A stretch of DNA of 64,000 bases, taken from positions 7,626,001 to 7,690,000 of the forward strand of contig NZ_CP054932.1 of NCBI RefSeq assembly GCF_013364275.1, given 5' to 3'. The notes below the pieces were generated by a model that did not search any database, was not told where the DNA came from, and was given only the letters and a program-made list of their open reading frames with translations. Positions 51,835-60,553 of the stretch are shown in pieces. This stretch comes from Actinomadura sp. NAK00032 (GTDB lineage Bacteria > Actinomycetota > Actinomycetes > Streptosporangiales > Streptosporangiaceae). Every line of letters starts with the position of its first letter. The stretch's first letter is position 1. The translations under genes and the position numbers were made by a program.

Positions 51835-52685
51835 CCGGTCAACTTCACTGTGCTGCCGTGGCCCCAGAAGATGTACGACAGGACCAGGTTCATGAGGATC
51901 ATCAGGATGGTCGACTCCCGGATCGCGCGGCCCGCGGCGACGCCGACGCCGACCGGCCCGCCCGCCGCGTAGTAGCCGCGGTAGCAGTGGATGAACATGA
52001 TGATGAACGCGAACACCGCCACCTTGATGACGCTGTAGAAGACGTCGATCGGGGGGAGGTAGAGGTGGAAGTAGTAGTCGTAGATGCCGGGTGAGAGCCC
52101 GAAGTACTGGATCGTGATGAACCGGGTGGCGAAGAACGCCATGAACAGCGAGACCAGGTACAGCGGCACGAGGGCGATGACGCCGGCGGCGACCCGGGTG
52201 CAGACCAGGTAGGCCAGCGAGTTGATGCCCATGACCTCCAGCGCGTCGATCTCCTCGGAGATCCGCATCGCGCCGATCTCGGCGGTGAACCCGGTGCCGA
52301 CCTGCGCGACCAGCGCGACGCCCGCGATGATCGGGGTGACCTCGCGGACGTTGGAGTAGCTCGCGACCAGTCCGGTGAACGCCTCGGCGCCGATGCGCTC
52401 CAGCCCGGGGTAGCCCTGCAGGCCGACCATCGCGCCGGTGGCGAGCGACATCGTGGCGATCACGAAGATCATGCCGCCGCCGATGACGAGCGCGCCGACG
52501 CCGACGGTGATGTCGCTGACCTGCTTGGCGAGCGTCTTGCCGTACTTGCGCTTGATGATGATGTCGACGAACAGGTGGTAGAGGACCCGGCCGAGGAAGA
52601 CCGGGAGGTCGGCGGACGCGGCGAGGCCCGCGGTCCGGCCGCGGACGGCGCGGCCCAGCTTGCGGACGGGGGAAATGGCGACCAT
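51831..52685 (-). CDS. MlaE/YrbE-type ABC permease, YrbEB position
   Basis: 284 residues from ATG 52685, overlapping the yrbEA stop. Permease signature GTGFTAEIGAMRISEEIDALEVMGINSLAYLV is the EExDAL coupling helix that touches the ATPase. Several membrane helices, with YYAAGGPVGVGVAAGRAIRES near the end. With YrbEA it forms the inner-membrane core of the Mce lipid importer; the ATPase (MceG) is not encoded in this window. Confidence 0.93.
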   Translation of the reverse strand: MVAISPVRKLGRAVRGRTAGLAASADLPVFLGRVLYHLFVDIIIKRKYGKTLAKQVSDITVGVGALVIGGGMIFVIATMSLATGAMVGLQGYPGLERIGAEAFTGLVASYSNVREVTPIIAGVALVAQVGTGFTAEIGAMRISEEIDALEVMGINSLAYLVCTRVAAGVIALVPLYLVSLFMAFFATRFITIQYFGLSPGIYDYYFHLYLPPIDVFYSVIKVAVFAFIIMFIHCYRGYYAAGGPVGVGVAAGRAIRESTILMILMNLVLSYIFWGHGSTVKLTG

Positions 52686-53488
52686 CAGAACCTCGGGGGG
52701 AACAGGACCTGGTAGATCATGGTGAGGATGTAGTTCGTCGCGAACACCACGATCGAGGTGACGACGACGGCCTTGTTCACCGCGCGGCCGACGCCGACGG
52801 GACCGTAGTCGCAGTTCATGCCCATGTAGCAGGCGACGGCGGCGGCGATGAAGCCGAACACCCACGCCTTGAACAGGGTGATCACCAGGTCTGAGAACTG
52901 CAGCAGGGTGGTCGAGCCGTCGAAGAACGCGCCCGGGCTGACGCCCTGCTGGATGACGTTGAAGTAGTAGCCGCCGACGACGCCCGCCAGGATCACCACC
53001 GAGCACAGCAGCCCGGACACCATGCTCGCCGCCCACAGCCTGGGGGTGACCAGGCGGTGGATCGGGTTGATGCCCATGACCTCCATCGCCGCGAGTTCGT
53101 CGCGGATGTTGCGGGCGCCCATGTCGGCGGTGATCGCCGACCCGCCCACGCCGGAGACCAGCAGCGCCGCGGCCAGCGGCGCCACCTGCTGGATCATCGC
53201 GGCGGTGAGCAGCGCTCCGGTGCCCGACTGCGCGCCGAGCTGGCGGGCGATGTCGCCCACCTGGAGCGAGATCGTGGCGCCGAGCGGCACGGCGATGAGC
53301 ATGACCGGCACGCTCGTGACGCGTGCCAGGAACCAGCACTGCTCGATGAACTCGCCCCACCACTGGCGCAGGTCCCAGGAGCGGCGCAGCCCTTCGAGGA
53401 GGGTCACGCACAGCAGTCCCGTCTCGTCGAGCGCTCGCCCGACGCGTCTGCGTGCCAGGTCCGGGGCCTTCGTGAGGCTCAGGGCCAT
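52685..53488 (-). CDS. MlaE/YrbE-type ABC permease, YrbEA position
   Basis: 267 residues from ATG 53488; the frame extends further but the head there has no permease character. Coupling segment SAITADMGARNIRDELAAMEVMGINPIHRLVTPRLW and GMNCDYGPVGVGRAVNKAVV are typical. First gene of the operon yrbEA-yrbEB-mceABCDEF-mas, nine genes with almost no gaps. The promoter lies in 53489-53807. Confidence 0.93.
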   Translation of the reverse strand: MALSLTKAPDLARRRVGRALDETGLLCVTLLEGLRRSWDLRQWWGEFIEQCWFLARVTSVPVMLIAVPLGATISLQVGDIARQLGAQSGTGALLTAAMIQQVAPLAAALLVSGVGGSAITADMGARNIRDELAAMEVMGINPIHRLVTPRLWAASMVSGLLCSVVILAGVVGGYYFNVIQQGVSPGAFFDGSTTLLQFSDLVITLFKAWVFGFIAAAVACYMGMNCDYGPVGVGRAVNKAVVVTSIVVFATNYILTMIYQVLFPPRF

Positions 53489-53807
53489 CAGCCGGCGACC
53501 TCCCCCGTGGGGCGGGGGTGAAGGTACATACCAGCCTCCTTCGTTCTCGGACGTCGGCGCCCATCCGATACGCCGGCTCCCGCCGGGCCACAGGCGGCGC
53601 CCACGTCCTCTTCGTCGTCGCGCGCCACCGTGGTCTCGGCAGAGACCGGGATCACAGGATGACCCAAGCAAGCACTCGGGCACCACCGCTGTGATCTGAG
53701 GCACTCTATTGGAAGAAGGTCTAAGAAGCGAGTACTTACATCTGGATTTGTCCGAAGCTACGATCGGGCGCACGATGATCGACACGGGGCGTGAGAGGGA
53801 AGACGAC
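53489..53807. promoter_or_regulatory. Divergent promoter region of the mce operon and its MarR gene
   Basis: 319 bases. An 8-bp inverted repeat GATCACAG (53650-53657) and CTGTGATC (53689-53696) is centred 31 bases apart. The part 53697-53760 is AT-rich (including AGTACTTAC) and probably carries the MarR promoter. The repeats are a candidate regulatory site but are not proven. Confidence 0.4.
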
Positions 53808-54332
53808 ATGGACGGCGGCGACGACCCGCTGGTCATGGGCGTCCGGGACCGGTGGGAGGAGCAGGGGCTCCAGGGCGGCCCGTGGCCGTTCATGGCGATC
53901 TGCGCGGTGGGACGGCTCGACCAGCTGTTCAAGAAGGCCCTCGAAGCGGAGCTGAAACGGCTGGGCCTGACCCGCAGCGGCTACCTGCTGCTGACCACGC
54001 TGGCCCTCACGACGCGCGGCAGCGCGCGGCTGAGCACGCTCGGCCGGATCCTGATGGTGCACCCGACGACGGTGACGCTGACCGTCGAGCAACTGGAGGC
54101 GGTCGGCCTCGTCGCCCGCACCCGGCATCCCCGCGACCGGCGCGCGACGCTGGTGGAGATCACCGAGGTGGGACGGGAGCGGGCCAACGAGGCGAGCCTG
54201 GCGCTGGAGTCGCCCGGCGGCGCGTTCGCCCCCTTCGCCGGGACGCACCGCGAAGTGTTCGAGGCGCTCCAGCCCGCCCGGCTCGCCGCCGGCGACGTGG
54301 AACTGCTGAACCCCGGCGGCGCCCGGAGCTGA
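53808..54332 (+). CDS. MarR-family regulator, likely mce regulator
   Basis: 174 residues from ATG 53808 (GAGGGAAG seven bases upstream; ATG 53775 also in frame). Winged helix: LTRSGYLLLTTLAL, LSTLGRILMVHPTTVTLTVEQLEAVGLVARTRHPRDRR split over recognition helix and wing. Tail is Pro/Gly-rich. Divergent from the nine-gene mce operon, so it probably controls it. Confidence 0.88.
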   Translation: MDGGDDPLVMGVRDRWEEQGLQGGPWPFMAICAVGRLDQLFKKALEAELKRLGLTRSGYLLLTTLALTTRGSARLSTLGRILMVHPTTVTLTVEQLEAVGLVARTRHPRDRRATLVEITEVGRERANEASLALESPGGAFAPFAGTHREVFEALQPARLAAGDVELLNPGGARS

Positions 54333-54455
54333 CGCACGCCCGTGTGACCGGGGGGACGGCGGGGGAAGACGCGGGACGGGTGAACCGCGTACGATGCCGC
54401 CCGCGTACCTTGAGTTCGACGACACGACCCCGGGCGATAAGGCAGTCTTCATCCC

Positions 54456-55292
54456 ATGCCCCAGAGTCACGGCACTCGCAGACGTTCCGCCGAGGGCAGG
54501 CGCGCCCGCTCCGAGCGGGTTCCCGCACCGCGTCCGGCAGGCGACGAGTACGACCCGTACGGCGCCTACGGCGGAGCGGGCGGCCCTGGCGGGACCGGGC
54601 CGATGCCGATGCCGCCCGCCGTCCCGCCGGAGAAGAAGCGGCGCCTGCGGCGGGTGCTCACCAGCAACGTGACCATCACCATCGCGGCGATCGCCGCGCT
54701 CGGCACGGCGGTGACGGTCGTCGACCTCAACGCCTTCACCGGCGACGACACCAAGCCGCCGAAGGCCGCCGCGGCCGGGCTGTCGACCAACGACATGCTG
54801 GCGAAGCTGACGTCCGCGTCCGACATGGACAAGGTCGCCGCCGACGTCATCGCCACTGCGAAGAAGCGCGCCTACGAGGAGCACCAGCGCGAGCTGAAGC
54901 GGCTCAAGGAGAAGGCCAAGCGGGACGCGGCGGCGCGGGCGAAGCTCAAGGCGCAGCAGGAGCGCGAGCGGCTCGCCAAGATGAACCCCAGCTCCAAGCA
55001 GAACAAGGCGTACGGCAAGAAGATGAGCGCCATGAAGGGCTGGAGCCGCTGCTGGCCGTCCCTGCTGACGCTGTGGAACCACGAGAGCGGCTGGAACGAG
55101 CGGGCCGTCAACCCGTCCAGCGGCGCCTACGGCATCCCGCAGGCGCTGCCGGGTTCCAAGCTGGCGAGCGCCGGTGCCGACTGGCGCACCAGCTCCCCCA
55201 CCCAGATCGCGTGGGGGCTCGGCTACATCAAGGCCCGCTACAAGGACCCGTGCGGCGCCTGGTCGTTCTGGCAGGCGCACAACTGGTACTAG
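54456..55292 (+). CDS. Membrane-anchored lytic-transglycosylase-like protein
   Basis: 278 residues. A basic, Gly/Pro-rich cytoplasmic head (about 1-65), one membrane helix (VTITIAAIAALGTAVTVVDL), a Lys/Glu/Arg-rich coiled coil (about 135-175), and a C-terminal domain of 90 residues: LTLWNHESGWNERAVNPSSG, AYGIPQALPGSK, PTQIAWGLGYIKARYKDPCGAWSFW. The Glu in HESGW is the expected catalytic acid of the lysozyme/SLT fold. It probably cuts peptidoglycan outside the membrane. Confidence 0.85.
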   Translation: MPQSHGTRRRSAEGRRARSERVPAPRPAGDEYDPYGAYGGAGGPGGTGPMPMPPAVPPEKKRRLRRVLTSNVTITIAAIAALGTAVTVVDLNAFTGDDTKPPKAAAAGLSTNDMLAKLTSASDMDKVAADVIATAKKRAYEEHQRELKRLKEKAKRDAAARAKLKAQQERERLAKMNPSSKQNKAYGKKMSAMKGWSRCWPSLLTLWNHESGWNERAVNPSSGAYGIPQALPGSKLASAGADWRTSSPTQIAWGLGYIKARYKDPCGAWSFWQAHNWY

Positions 55293-55341
55293 CCGTCCGC
55301 TACTCCCCGCCTGCGGGCCCGCGACCTGGCACCATGAAGGG

Positions 55342-56007
55342 ATGCGGACGAGCAGGACGCGCCACGGCAACGACACGGGGAACGGCGACGGGCCGGGCGG
55401 CGGCTCAGCGGGCGGCGGGCGGCAGTGGGCCCGCGCCGACGCGACGCGCCATGCGCTGCTGAGCGCGGCGCAGCAGGTCTTCGCCGACCGCGGCTACGCC
55501 GACGCGGGGATCGCCGAGATCGTCGAGCGGTCCGGGATCAGCGTCGGCAGCCTCTACCACCACTACGGCGGCAAGGCCGGCCTGTACGTCGCGCTGTGGG
55601 AGGACCTCACCGCCGAGCAGGAGGCGAGCGCCGCGCAGGCGGTGTCCGCCGCGCGCAAGAGCGGCGAGTCCGACCCGATCGCGCTGTTCACCTCGGGCGC
55701 CCGCGCCTACCTGCTGGTGTGCTGGGAGCGGCGGGAGGCGGCCCGGCTGTTTCTGGCCGGTGAGGGCCCGTCGGGGTCGTCGCTGATGCGGCGCAGCCGC
55801 GCCCAGCACTGGATCGCGCAGAACACCAAGCTGCTGCGCGGCCCCGCGCCCGGGGAGCCCGCCGGGCGCGCCGACCAGGTGCTGAGCCTGGTGCTGACCA
55901 CCGTCATCGGCGAGGCCGGACGGGAGATCGCCACGGCCGAGAACGAGGCCGAGGCGGCGGAGATCATCGACGAGGTGTGCCGGATCCTGATCCGGCTGGC
56001 GCGCTGA
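55342..56007 (+). CDS. TetR-family regulator
   Basis: 221 residues. A Gly-rich head of about 28 residues precedes the helix-turn-helix (LSAAQQVFADRGYADAGIAE then SGISVGSLYHHYGGKAGLYVAL). The ligand domain has a conserved WERREAARLFLAGEGP. It lies 49 bp after the transglycosylase gene. Its last 44 bases overlap the 3' end of the convergent membrane-protein gene. Confidence 0.87.
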   Translation: MRTSRTRHGNDTGNGDGPGGGSAGGGRQWARADATRHALLSAAQQVFADRGYADAGIAEIVERSGISVGSLYHHYGGKAGLYVALWEDLTAEQEASAAQAVSAARKSGESDPIALFTSGARAYLLVCWERREAARLFLAGEGPSGSSLMRRSRAQHWIAQNTKLLRGPAPGEPAGRADQVLSLVLTTVIGEAGREIATAENEAEAAEIIDEVCRILIRLAR

Positions 56008-56539
56008 CCCGCGTCCGGAACCCGGCGGCGGGCAGGGCGAGGAGCAGCACCGCGCCCAGCGCGGCGGCGCCGACGGCGAGGGTGCAGGCGGCGACGGTGA
56101 CGTCCGCGTCCGGCTCCGCGAGGGCCATGGCGGCGCGGCGCATCGGCTCGGCGGTGAGGAGCGGCACGGCGGCCCAGACGGTCAGCCGCGCCGTCCGGGA
56201 CCCGGTGAGCAGTTCCGGCGCGGTGTGGGTGAGCAGGACGCCGGCGGCGAGCAGGAGCGCGCACAGGGTCATGCCGGTGCCGATGTCCGGCCCGGCCGTC
56301 GGCGGACCTGCCGGGCCGGGCACGAGGCCGTCCAGCATCCGCAGCAGCCAGACGCGGGAGCCGGTGCTGGCGAGGACGCCGATGACGAGGACGGCCGACG
56401 CCGCCCACGCCGCGCACAGCAGCGCCACGGCGGCGACGGCGAGGTGGGGCTGCTCCCAGGTCTGATCCTGGGGCGGCGGCCCGCCGGGACGCTCGGGGGC
56501 GGCGTCCCGGAGGCCGCCGCGGTCAGGGGCGGACGACAC
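55964..56539 (-). CDS. Membrane protein of unknown function (DUF1634-like topology)
   Basis: 191 residues with about four helices (LAVAAVALLCAAWAASAVLVIGVLA; MTLCALLLAAGVLLTHTAPELL; RLTVWAAVPLLTA; VAACTLAVGAAALGAVLLLAL). No motif that names it. Its start overlaps the stop of the repeat-rich secreted protein by 17 bp, so the two are co-translated, and its 3' end overlaps the TetR gene by 44 bp. Confidence 0.6.
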   Translation of the reverse strand: MSSAPDRGGLRDAAPERPGGPPPQDQTWEQPHLAVAAVALLCAAWAASAVLVIGVLASTGSRVWLLRMLDGLVPGPAGPPTAGPDIGTGMTLCALLLAAGVLLTHTAPELLTGSRTARLTVWAAVPLLTAEPMRRAAMALAEPDADVTVAACTLAVGAAALGAVLLLALPAAGFRTRVSAPAGSGSGTPRR

Positions 56540-57707
56540 GGACCTGGCCGACCGTCAGCCGGATCGGCGGGACCGGCTGGAGCGGGCGGACCGGCCGCGC
56601 GCGGGCGGGCTGCGGCGGAAGGGTGCGCAGCCGCGCCGCGGTGGGCCGCTTGCCCGCGAGGTGCCGGCGGGCGGCGCGGAGCCTGCGGCGCATCACCCGC
56701 TGGGCGCGGGCGTCATTGCGGCGGATCAGCCGCAGCCGCATCAGAAGCAGGATCACCCCGGCGCCGAGCGCGGCGACGAAGCCCGCCTGGAGCGCGGCCA
56801 ACTCCTCGTAGGTGAACGGGTCGGCGGGGATCGTGCGCAGGTTCGACACCGGGACGAGCGGCCCGGACGCCGGCGCGATCTGCGGCGCGTTGGCGGGCAC
56901 GATCGGCGGCAGCGCCACCTGCGGCCCCTTCATCCCGGCGAGCGGGTTGAACCCGGACGGCGTCAGCGGCGGCACGCCGGGCGGCAGCGTCCCCGCGCTG
57001 ATCCCGGGCGGCAGCGCGCCCGAGGCCGAGGTGATGACCAGCTTGTAGGTGCGCGACACGCTCCGCGCCTTGGCCGCCGACACCGACGCGCGCAGCGTGA
57101 TGACGCCGGGCTTGGCGGAGGACGGCGCCCGCACGGTCGCGATCGCGGAGGCCCCGCCGGAGCCGACGCTGCCGAGCGACTGCGAGCCGGGGCTGACCGA
57201 CGCGCCCGAGGCCGACATCCGCAGCGCGACACCGGTCGCGGTCGCGTACGCCGACGAGATCCGCACGGTCGCGGTGATCGAGCCGCCGGGCTTCATCGTC
57301 GCCTGCGACACCGTCAGCCCGAGCGACAGCACCGGCGTCTTCGGCTTGCCCGGCCCGGGCGGCGGCGTCGTCGGCGGGTCGGTGGGCGTCGTCGTGGGGG
57401 GCGGACTCGTCGGCGGATCCGTGGGCGGGTCGGTCGGCGGCGGTTCCGACGTCGGCGGATCGGTCGGCGGGTCGGACGTCGGCGGATCCGTGGGCGGGTC
57501 GGACGTCGGCGGGTCGGTGGGCGTCTCGGTGGCGGGCGGGTCGGTCGGGGTCTCCGTTGCCGGCGGCGGGTCGGACGGCGTGTCGGTCACCGTCGTCTCG
57601 GGCGACGGGGTCGTCTCGTCCGCGTACACGGGGTGGACGCCCACCGTGCCGATGAGCGTCACCGCGCCGAGTCCGGCCAGGACCGAGACTGCCGATCGTG
57701 AACGCAC
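56523..57707 (-). CDS. Secreted, wall-spanning protein with Pro/Thr/Asp repeats and C-terminal anchor
   Basis: 394 residues. Signal peptide (VSVLAGLGAVTLIGTVGVHPVYA), then about 85 residues of DPPTDPPTS-type repeats (coding 57370-57600), a beta-sandwich-like domain of about 100 residues (LSLGLTVSQATMKPGGSITATVRI; similar to NEW3/CARDB-like domains), a Pro-rich stretch, one membrane helix (ALQAGFVAALGAGVILLLMRL) and a basic cytoplasmic tail. The layout suggests a wall-penetrating surface protein held in the membrane. Function unknown. Confidence 0.7.
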   Translation of the reverse strand: MRSRSAVSVLAGLGAVTLIGTVGVHPVYADETTPSPETTVTDTPSDPPPATETPTDPPATETPTDPPTSDPPTDPPTSDPPTDPPTSEPPPTDPPTDPPTSPPPTTTPTDPPTTPPPGPGKPKTPVLSLGLTVSQATMKPGGSITATVRISSAYATATGVALRMSASGASVSPGSQSLGSVGSGGASAIATVRAPSSAKPGVITLRASVSAAKARSVSRTYKLVITSASGALPPGISAGTLPPGVPPLTPSGFNPLAGMKGPQVALPPIVPANAPQIAPASGPLVPVSNLRTIPADPFTYEELAALQAGFVAALGAGVILLLMRLRLIRRNDARAQRVMRRRLRAARRHLAGKRPTAARLRTLPPQPARARPVRPLQPVPPIRLTVGQVRVVRP

Positions 57708-57813
57708 CCCGAACGCACCTCCACCGCGTCGCGACCATCCAGCCGAAATTGCGCTGAATTGGATGGAAGCACGCGCCGATTCGTCTCATCAACCCCGCAC
57801 GTCAAGGTCCGTT

Positions 57814-59106
57814 TCAGCTGCTCATATTCCGCCGATCCGTAATTGGCCGATTATCATCGGGTGAGGGTTTCCGCGGGCCGCCGCCGTCGCGCCCGGAGGC
57901 CGCTCCCGCCGCCGCGCCGGCGCGCTCGCGCAGCCGCATGGCGCGCAGCACCGCCTCGATCGCGAAGCGCGCGTCGGAGTCGGTGAGCCGGTCGCCGAGC
58001 GTGCTCTCGACCTGCCGCATCCGGTAGCGGACGGTCTGCGGGTGGATGCCGAGCTCCGCCGCGATGTCGTTGGCGCTGCCGCGGGTCGTCAGCCAGGCGC
58101 GCAGCGTCTCCAGCAGGCGGTCGCGCTGCCGGCAGGTGAGGTCGTCCATGTCGCCGAGGTGCCGGGCCGCGAGCTGGTCGATGAGCGCCTGGTCGGACAG
58201 CAGCCACAGGGTGATGAGGTGGTCCTCGCAGTCGGTGACGGGCGTGTCCCCGAGGACGCCCTCCTCCACCAGGCCGAGGGCGCACCGCGCCCAGCGCAGC
58301 GAGTCGACGACGCCCGTGGGCGGCACCGTGAGGCCGATGACGAGCTGCCCGTCCGGCAGGACGCGCAGCAGGGACCGTCGCCGCTCAGAGGTGGCCTTAC
58401 CTGGGATGACGAGGAACGGCTGGGTCGCGGTGAGGTCGGCGAGGACGTCCTCGTCGAGGGCGGCCCGCACGTACCGGGCACCGGGCGGGGCCACGACGAC
58501 GGTCACCTCGTCAGGGATCGTCCACCCGGCCTTTTCGGCGGCCTCGGTCAGGACGCGCGGGGACGCGGCGGGCCGCAGCAGGAGTTCCAGTAAACGCCGC
58601 CGGTGCGCCTCGACCTCGCCGTCCGGGCGGGCGTCCATGTAGCCCTCCAGCGCGAGCGCGGCGAGTTCGTCGATGTAGGCGAACAGGGCGTCGGCGAGCT
58701 GGGCCATGACCTCGGGCGACACCCGGCGGCGCGGCCCGACCTTCATGATGCGGCGCCACGCGACCTGGGCGCCGATGCGCAGCGCGGCCTGAAGCGTGTC
58801 GAGCGTCCGGCCCTCCTGCGCCTCGAACCGGCCGAGGCGGCGGTAGGTCTCGTGGTGGCGCTCGCGCGGGGCGAGCGGGTTGGCCACCCGGTCGACGAAG
58901 TCGGTCAGCGCGCGTTCGACGCCGATCCGCAGGGCCTCCACGTAGGGGCCCTTGAGGGGTCGCCCGTACTCGGGGATCGACCGGCGCACCTCGTCGATGA
59001 TCTCCTGGGCGAGGCTGGGCAGTTCCGGGCGCATCAGCAGGGCGAGCCGACGGGGCAGCCGCGTCCGGCGCTTCACCGTCCCCCGCGTCAACGTCTGCTG
59101 TGCCAT
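57814..59106 (-). CDS. CdaR/PucR-like helix-turn-helix regulator, paralogue 1
   Basis: 430 residues from ATG 59106. N-terminal helical domain (PELPSLAQEIIDEVRRSIPEYGR; FEAQEGRTLDTLQAALRIGAQVAWRR; LADALFAYIDELAALALEGY), a GGDEF-like middle, and a C-terminal HTH_30 (GSANDIAAELGIHPQTVRYR, then MRQVESTLGDRLTDSDARFA). No membrane segment. A tandem paralogue lies upstream at 59363. Targets unknown. Confidence 0.85.
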   Translation of the reverse strand: MAQQTLTRGTVKRRTRLPRRLALLMRPELPSLAQEIIDEVRRSIPEYGRPLKGPYVEALRIGVERALTDFVDRVANPLAPRERHHETYRRLGRFEAQEGRTLDTLQAALRIGAQVAWRRIMKVGPRRRVSPEVMAQLADALFAYIDELAALALEGYMDARPDGEVEAHRRRLLELLLRPAASPRVLTEAAEKAGWTIPDEVTVVVAPPGARYVRAALDEDVLADLTATQPFLVIPGKATSERRRSLLRVLPDGQLVIGLTVPPTGVVDSLRWARCALGLVEEGVLGDTPVTDCEDHLITLWLLSDQALIDQLAARHLGDMDDLTCRQRDRLLETLRAWLTTRGSANDIAAELGIHPQTVRYRMRQVESTLGDRLTDSDARFAIEAVLRAMRLRERAGAAAGAASGRDGGGPRKPSPDDNRPITDRRNMSS

Positions 59107-59316
59107 GGGCACACCTCCAAGTCGCCGACGTCGCGGACCGGGGCATGGCGCCGGGCGGGGGCACCCGGCCGTCCGGACGGTCGACCGTATGGCGTAACAC
59201 CGAGGGCGCGCCGAGCGGGGGACCCCTGCACACCCCCCGCAATCAGTGAGCTGAAGCACATTGAACTTAGATCAAATAGGGCGCGTCAAGGTAAATGAAA
59301 CGTAAAATCAGCAGTG

Positions 59317-59355
59317 TGTGGCCTCATGGCCACATTCAGCGTCCAATTGGGACGC
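59317..59355 (-). terminator. Double hairpin after CdaR/PucR-like paralogue 2
   Basis: Two adjacent hairpins: TGTGGCC, loop TCAT, GGCCACA (59317-59334) and GCGTCC, loop AATTG, GGACGC (59339-59355). They begin 8 bases after the stop at 59363 in the direction of transcription, so the two paralogues are probably separate transcripts. Confidence 0.55.
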
Positions 59356-59362
59356 GCTCATT

Positions 59363-60553
59363 TCACGGGGCGCCCCGCTCCCGTAGCCGGTGGGCGCGCA
59401 GCACCGCGTCGAGCACGAAACGCGCCGCCGGATCGGTGAGCTGCCGGTCGAATGTCGCACTGATCTGGCGCATCCGGTAGCGGACGGTCTGCGGGTGCAG
59501 CCGGAGCCGGCGGGCCGCCTCCACCGCGTTCCCCTGTGCCTCCAGCCATGCCCCGAGGGTTTCGGTCATGCGCATACGCCGCGTCCGCGGCAGATGGGAC
59601 AGTGCGGCCAATTCACGCCGGGCGAGCTGGTCGAGCAGCGGACCGTCCGACAGCAGCCACAGCTCCAGCAGATGACGTTCGCACAACGTCGGCCCGCCGT
59701 CCTCCAGCAGCCCCGCGTCCACGAGGGCGAGGGCCCGCCGCGCCCACCGCAGCGAGTCGGCGGCCTCCCCCAGCGGGACGGTGAGGCCCACCGCGAACCG
59801 GCGTTCGGGCAGCGCGCGGCCCAGCATCGCCCCGCGCTCGGGCCCGTATCCGCCGGGGATCAGCAGGTGGGGTTCGGCGTCCGCGAGGTTCACCAGCACG
59901 TCGGCGTCCATCGCCTCCCGGAAGCAGCGCGCCCCGGCCGGCAGCGCGACCATCGCCACGGTGTCGGGGACGTCCCACCCGGACGCGGCGGCGGCCCCGG
60001 CGAGCGCGCCGGTCGCCGCTCCCGGCCCGAGCACCATCCGCAGCAGCCGATGGTCGCCGGGCGGCTCATCAGCGGACGAGCGAACCTCCAGATAGCCCTC
60101 GACCGACAGGGAGGCCAGCTCGTCGATGTAGGCGAAGAGGGCCTCGGCCAGCCGGGACATGACCTCGGCGGGCAGCCGCCGCTCCCGCGCGACGGCCGCG
60201 ACCCGCCGCCACGCGACCTGAACGCCGACCCGGTAGGCGGCCTGGAGCGAGTCGAGGGTGCGCCCCTGGTAGGCCACGCCGCGGCCGAGTTCCCGGCACA
60301 GTTCGTCGCGGCGCTCGTGGGCGCCGCTGCCACCGGAGACCTGGTCGAGAAAGGCGGTCATGGCCTGCTCGACGGTGACCCGGAAACCGGCCGGAGTCGT
60401 CGGCCCGTCCTGCCGCGAGTACTCCGGGACCGACCGCCGGATCTCCTCGATGATCTCCCCGGCGAGCGTGGGCAGCTCGGCGCTCAGAATCGCGATGACC
60501 TGCGGCGGCAGCGCCCCAGGACGACCCCCTCCCCCAGCGAGGGTCTTCGTCAT
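59363..60553 (-). CDS. CdaR/PucR-like helix-turn-helix regulator, paralogue 2
   Basis: 396 residues. Same architecture as the neighbour: AELPTLAGEIIEEIRRSVPEYSR, YQGRTLDSLQAAYRVGVQVAWRR, LAEALFAYIDELASLSVEGYL, then GNAVEAARRLRLHPQTVRYR and MRQISATFDRQLTDPAARFV at the end. The middle parts differ most. Tandem duplication followed by divergence is clear from motif order. Confidence 0.85.
   Translation of the reverse strand: MTKTLAGGGGRPGALPPQVIAILSAELPTLAGEIIEEIRRSVPEYSRQDGPTTPAGFRVTVEQAMTAFLDQVSGGSGAHERRDELCRELGRGVAYQGRTLDSLQAAYRVGVQVAWRRVAAVARERRLPAEVMSRLAEALFAYIDELASLSVEGYLEVRSSADEPPGDHRLLRMVLGPGAATGALAGAAAASGWDVPDTVAMVALPAGARCFREAMDADVLVNLADAEPHLLIPGGYGPERGAMLGRALPERRFAVGLTVPLGEAADSLRWARRALALVDAGLLEDGGPTLCERHLLELWLLSDGPLLDQLARRELAALSHLPRTRRMRMTETLGAWLEAQGNAVEAARRLRLHPQTVRYRMRQISATFDRQLTDPAARFVLDAVLRAHRLRERGAP

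Noticed and set aside
54333..54455. Cyclic-di-AMP (ydaO-type) riboswitch before the transglycosylase-like gene
   Set aside because: Such riboswitches often precede wall hydrolases, but the leader is only about 120 bases and lacks the conserved core blocks.
57370..57600. CRISPR-like or satellite repeat
   Set aside because: The periodic sequence is coding: it specifies the DPPTDPPTS linker of the secreted protein. There are no spacers or constant repeat units.
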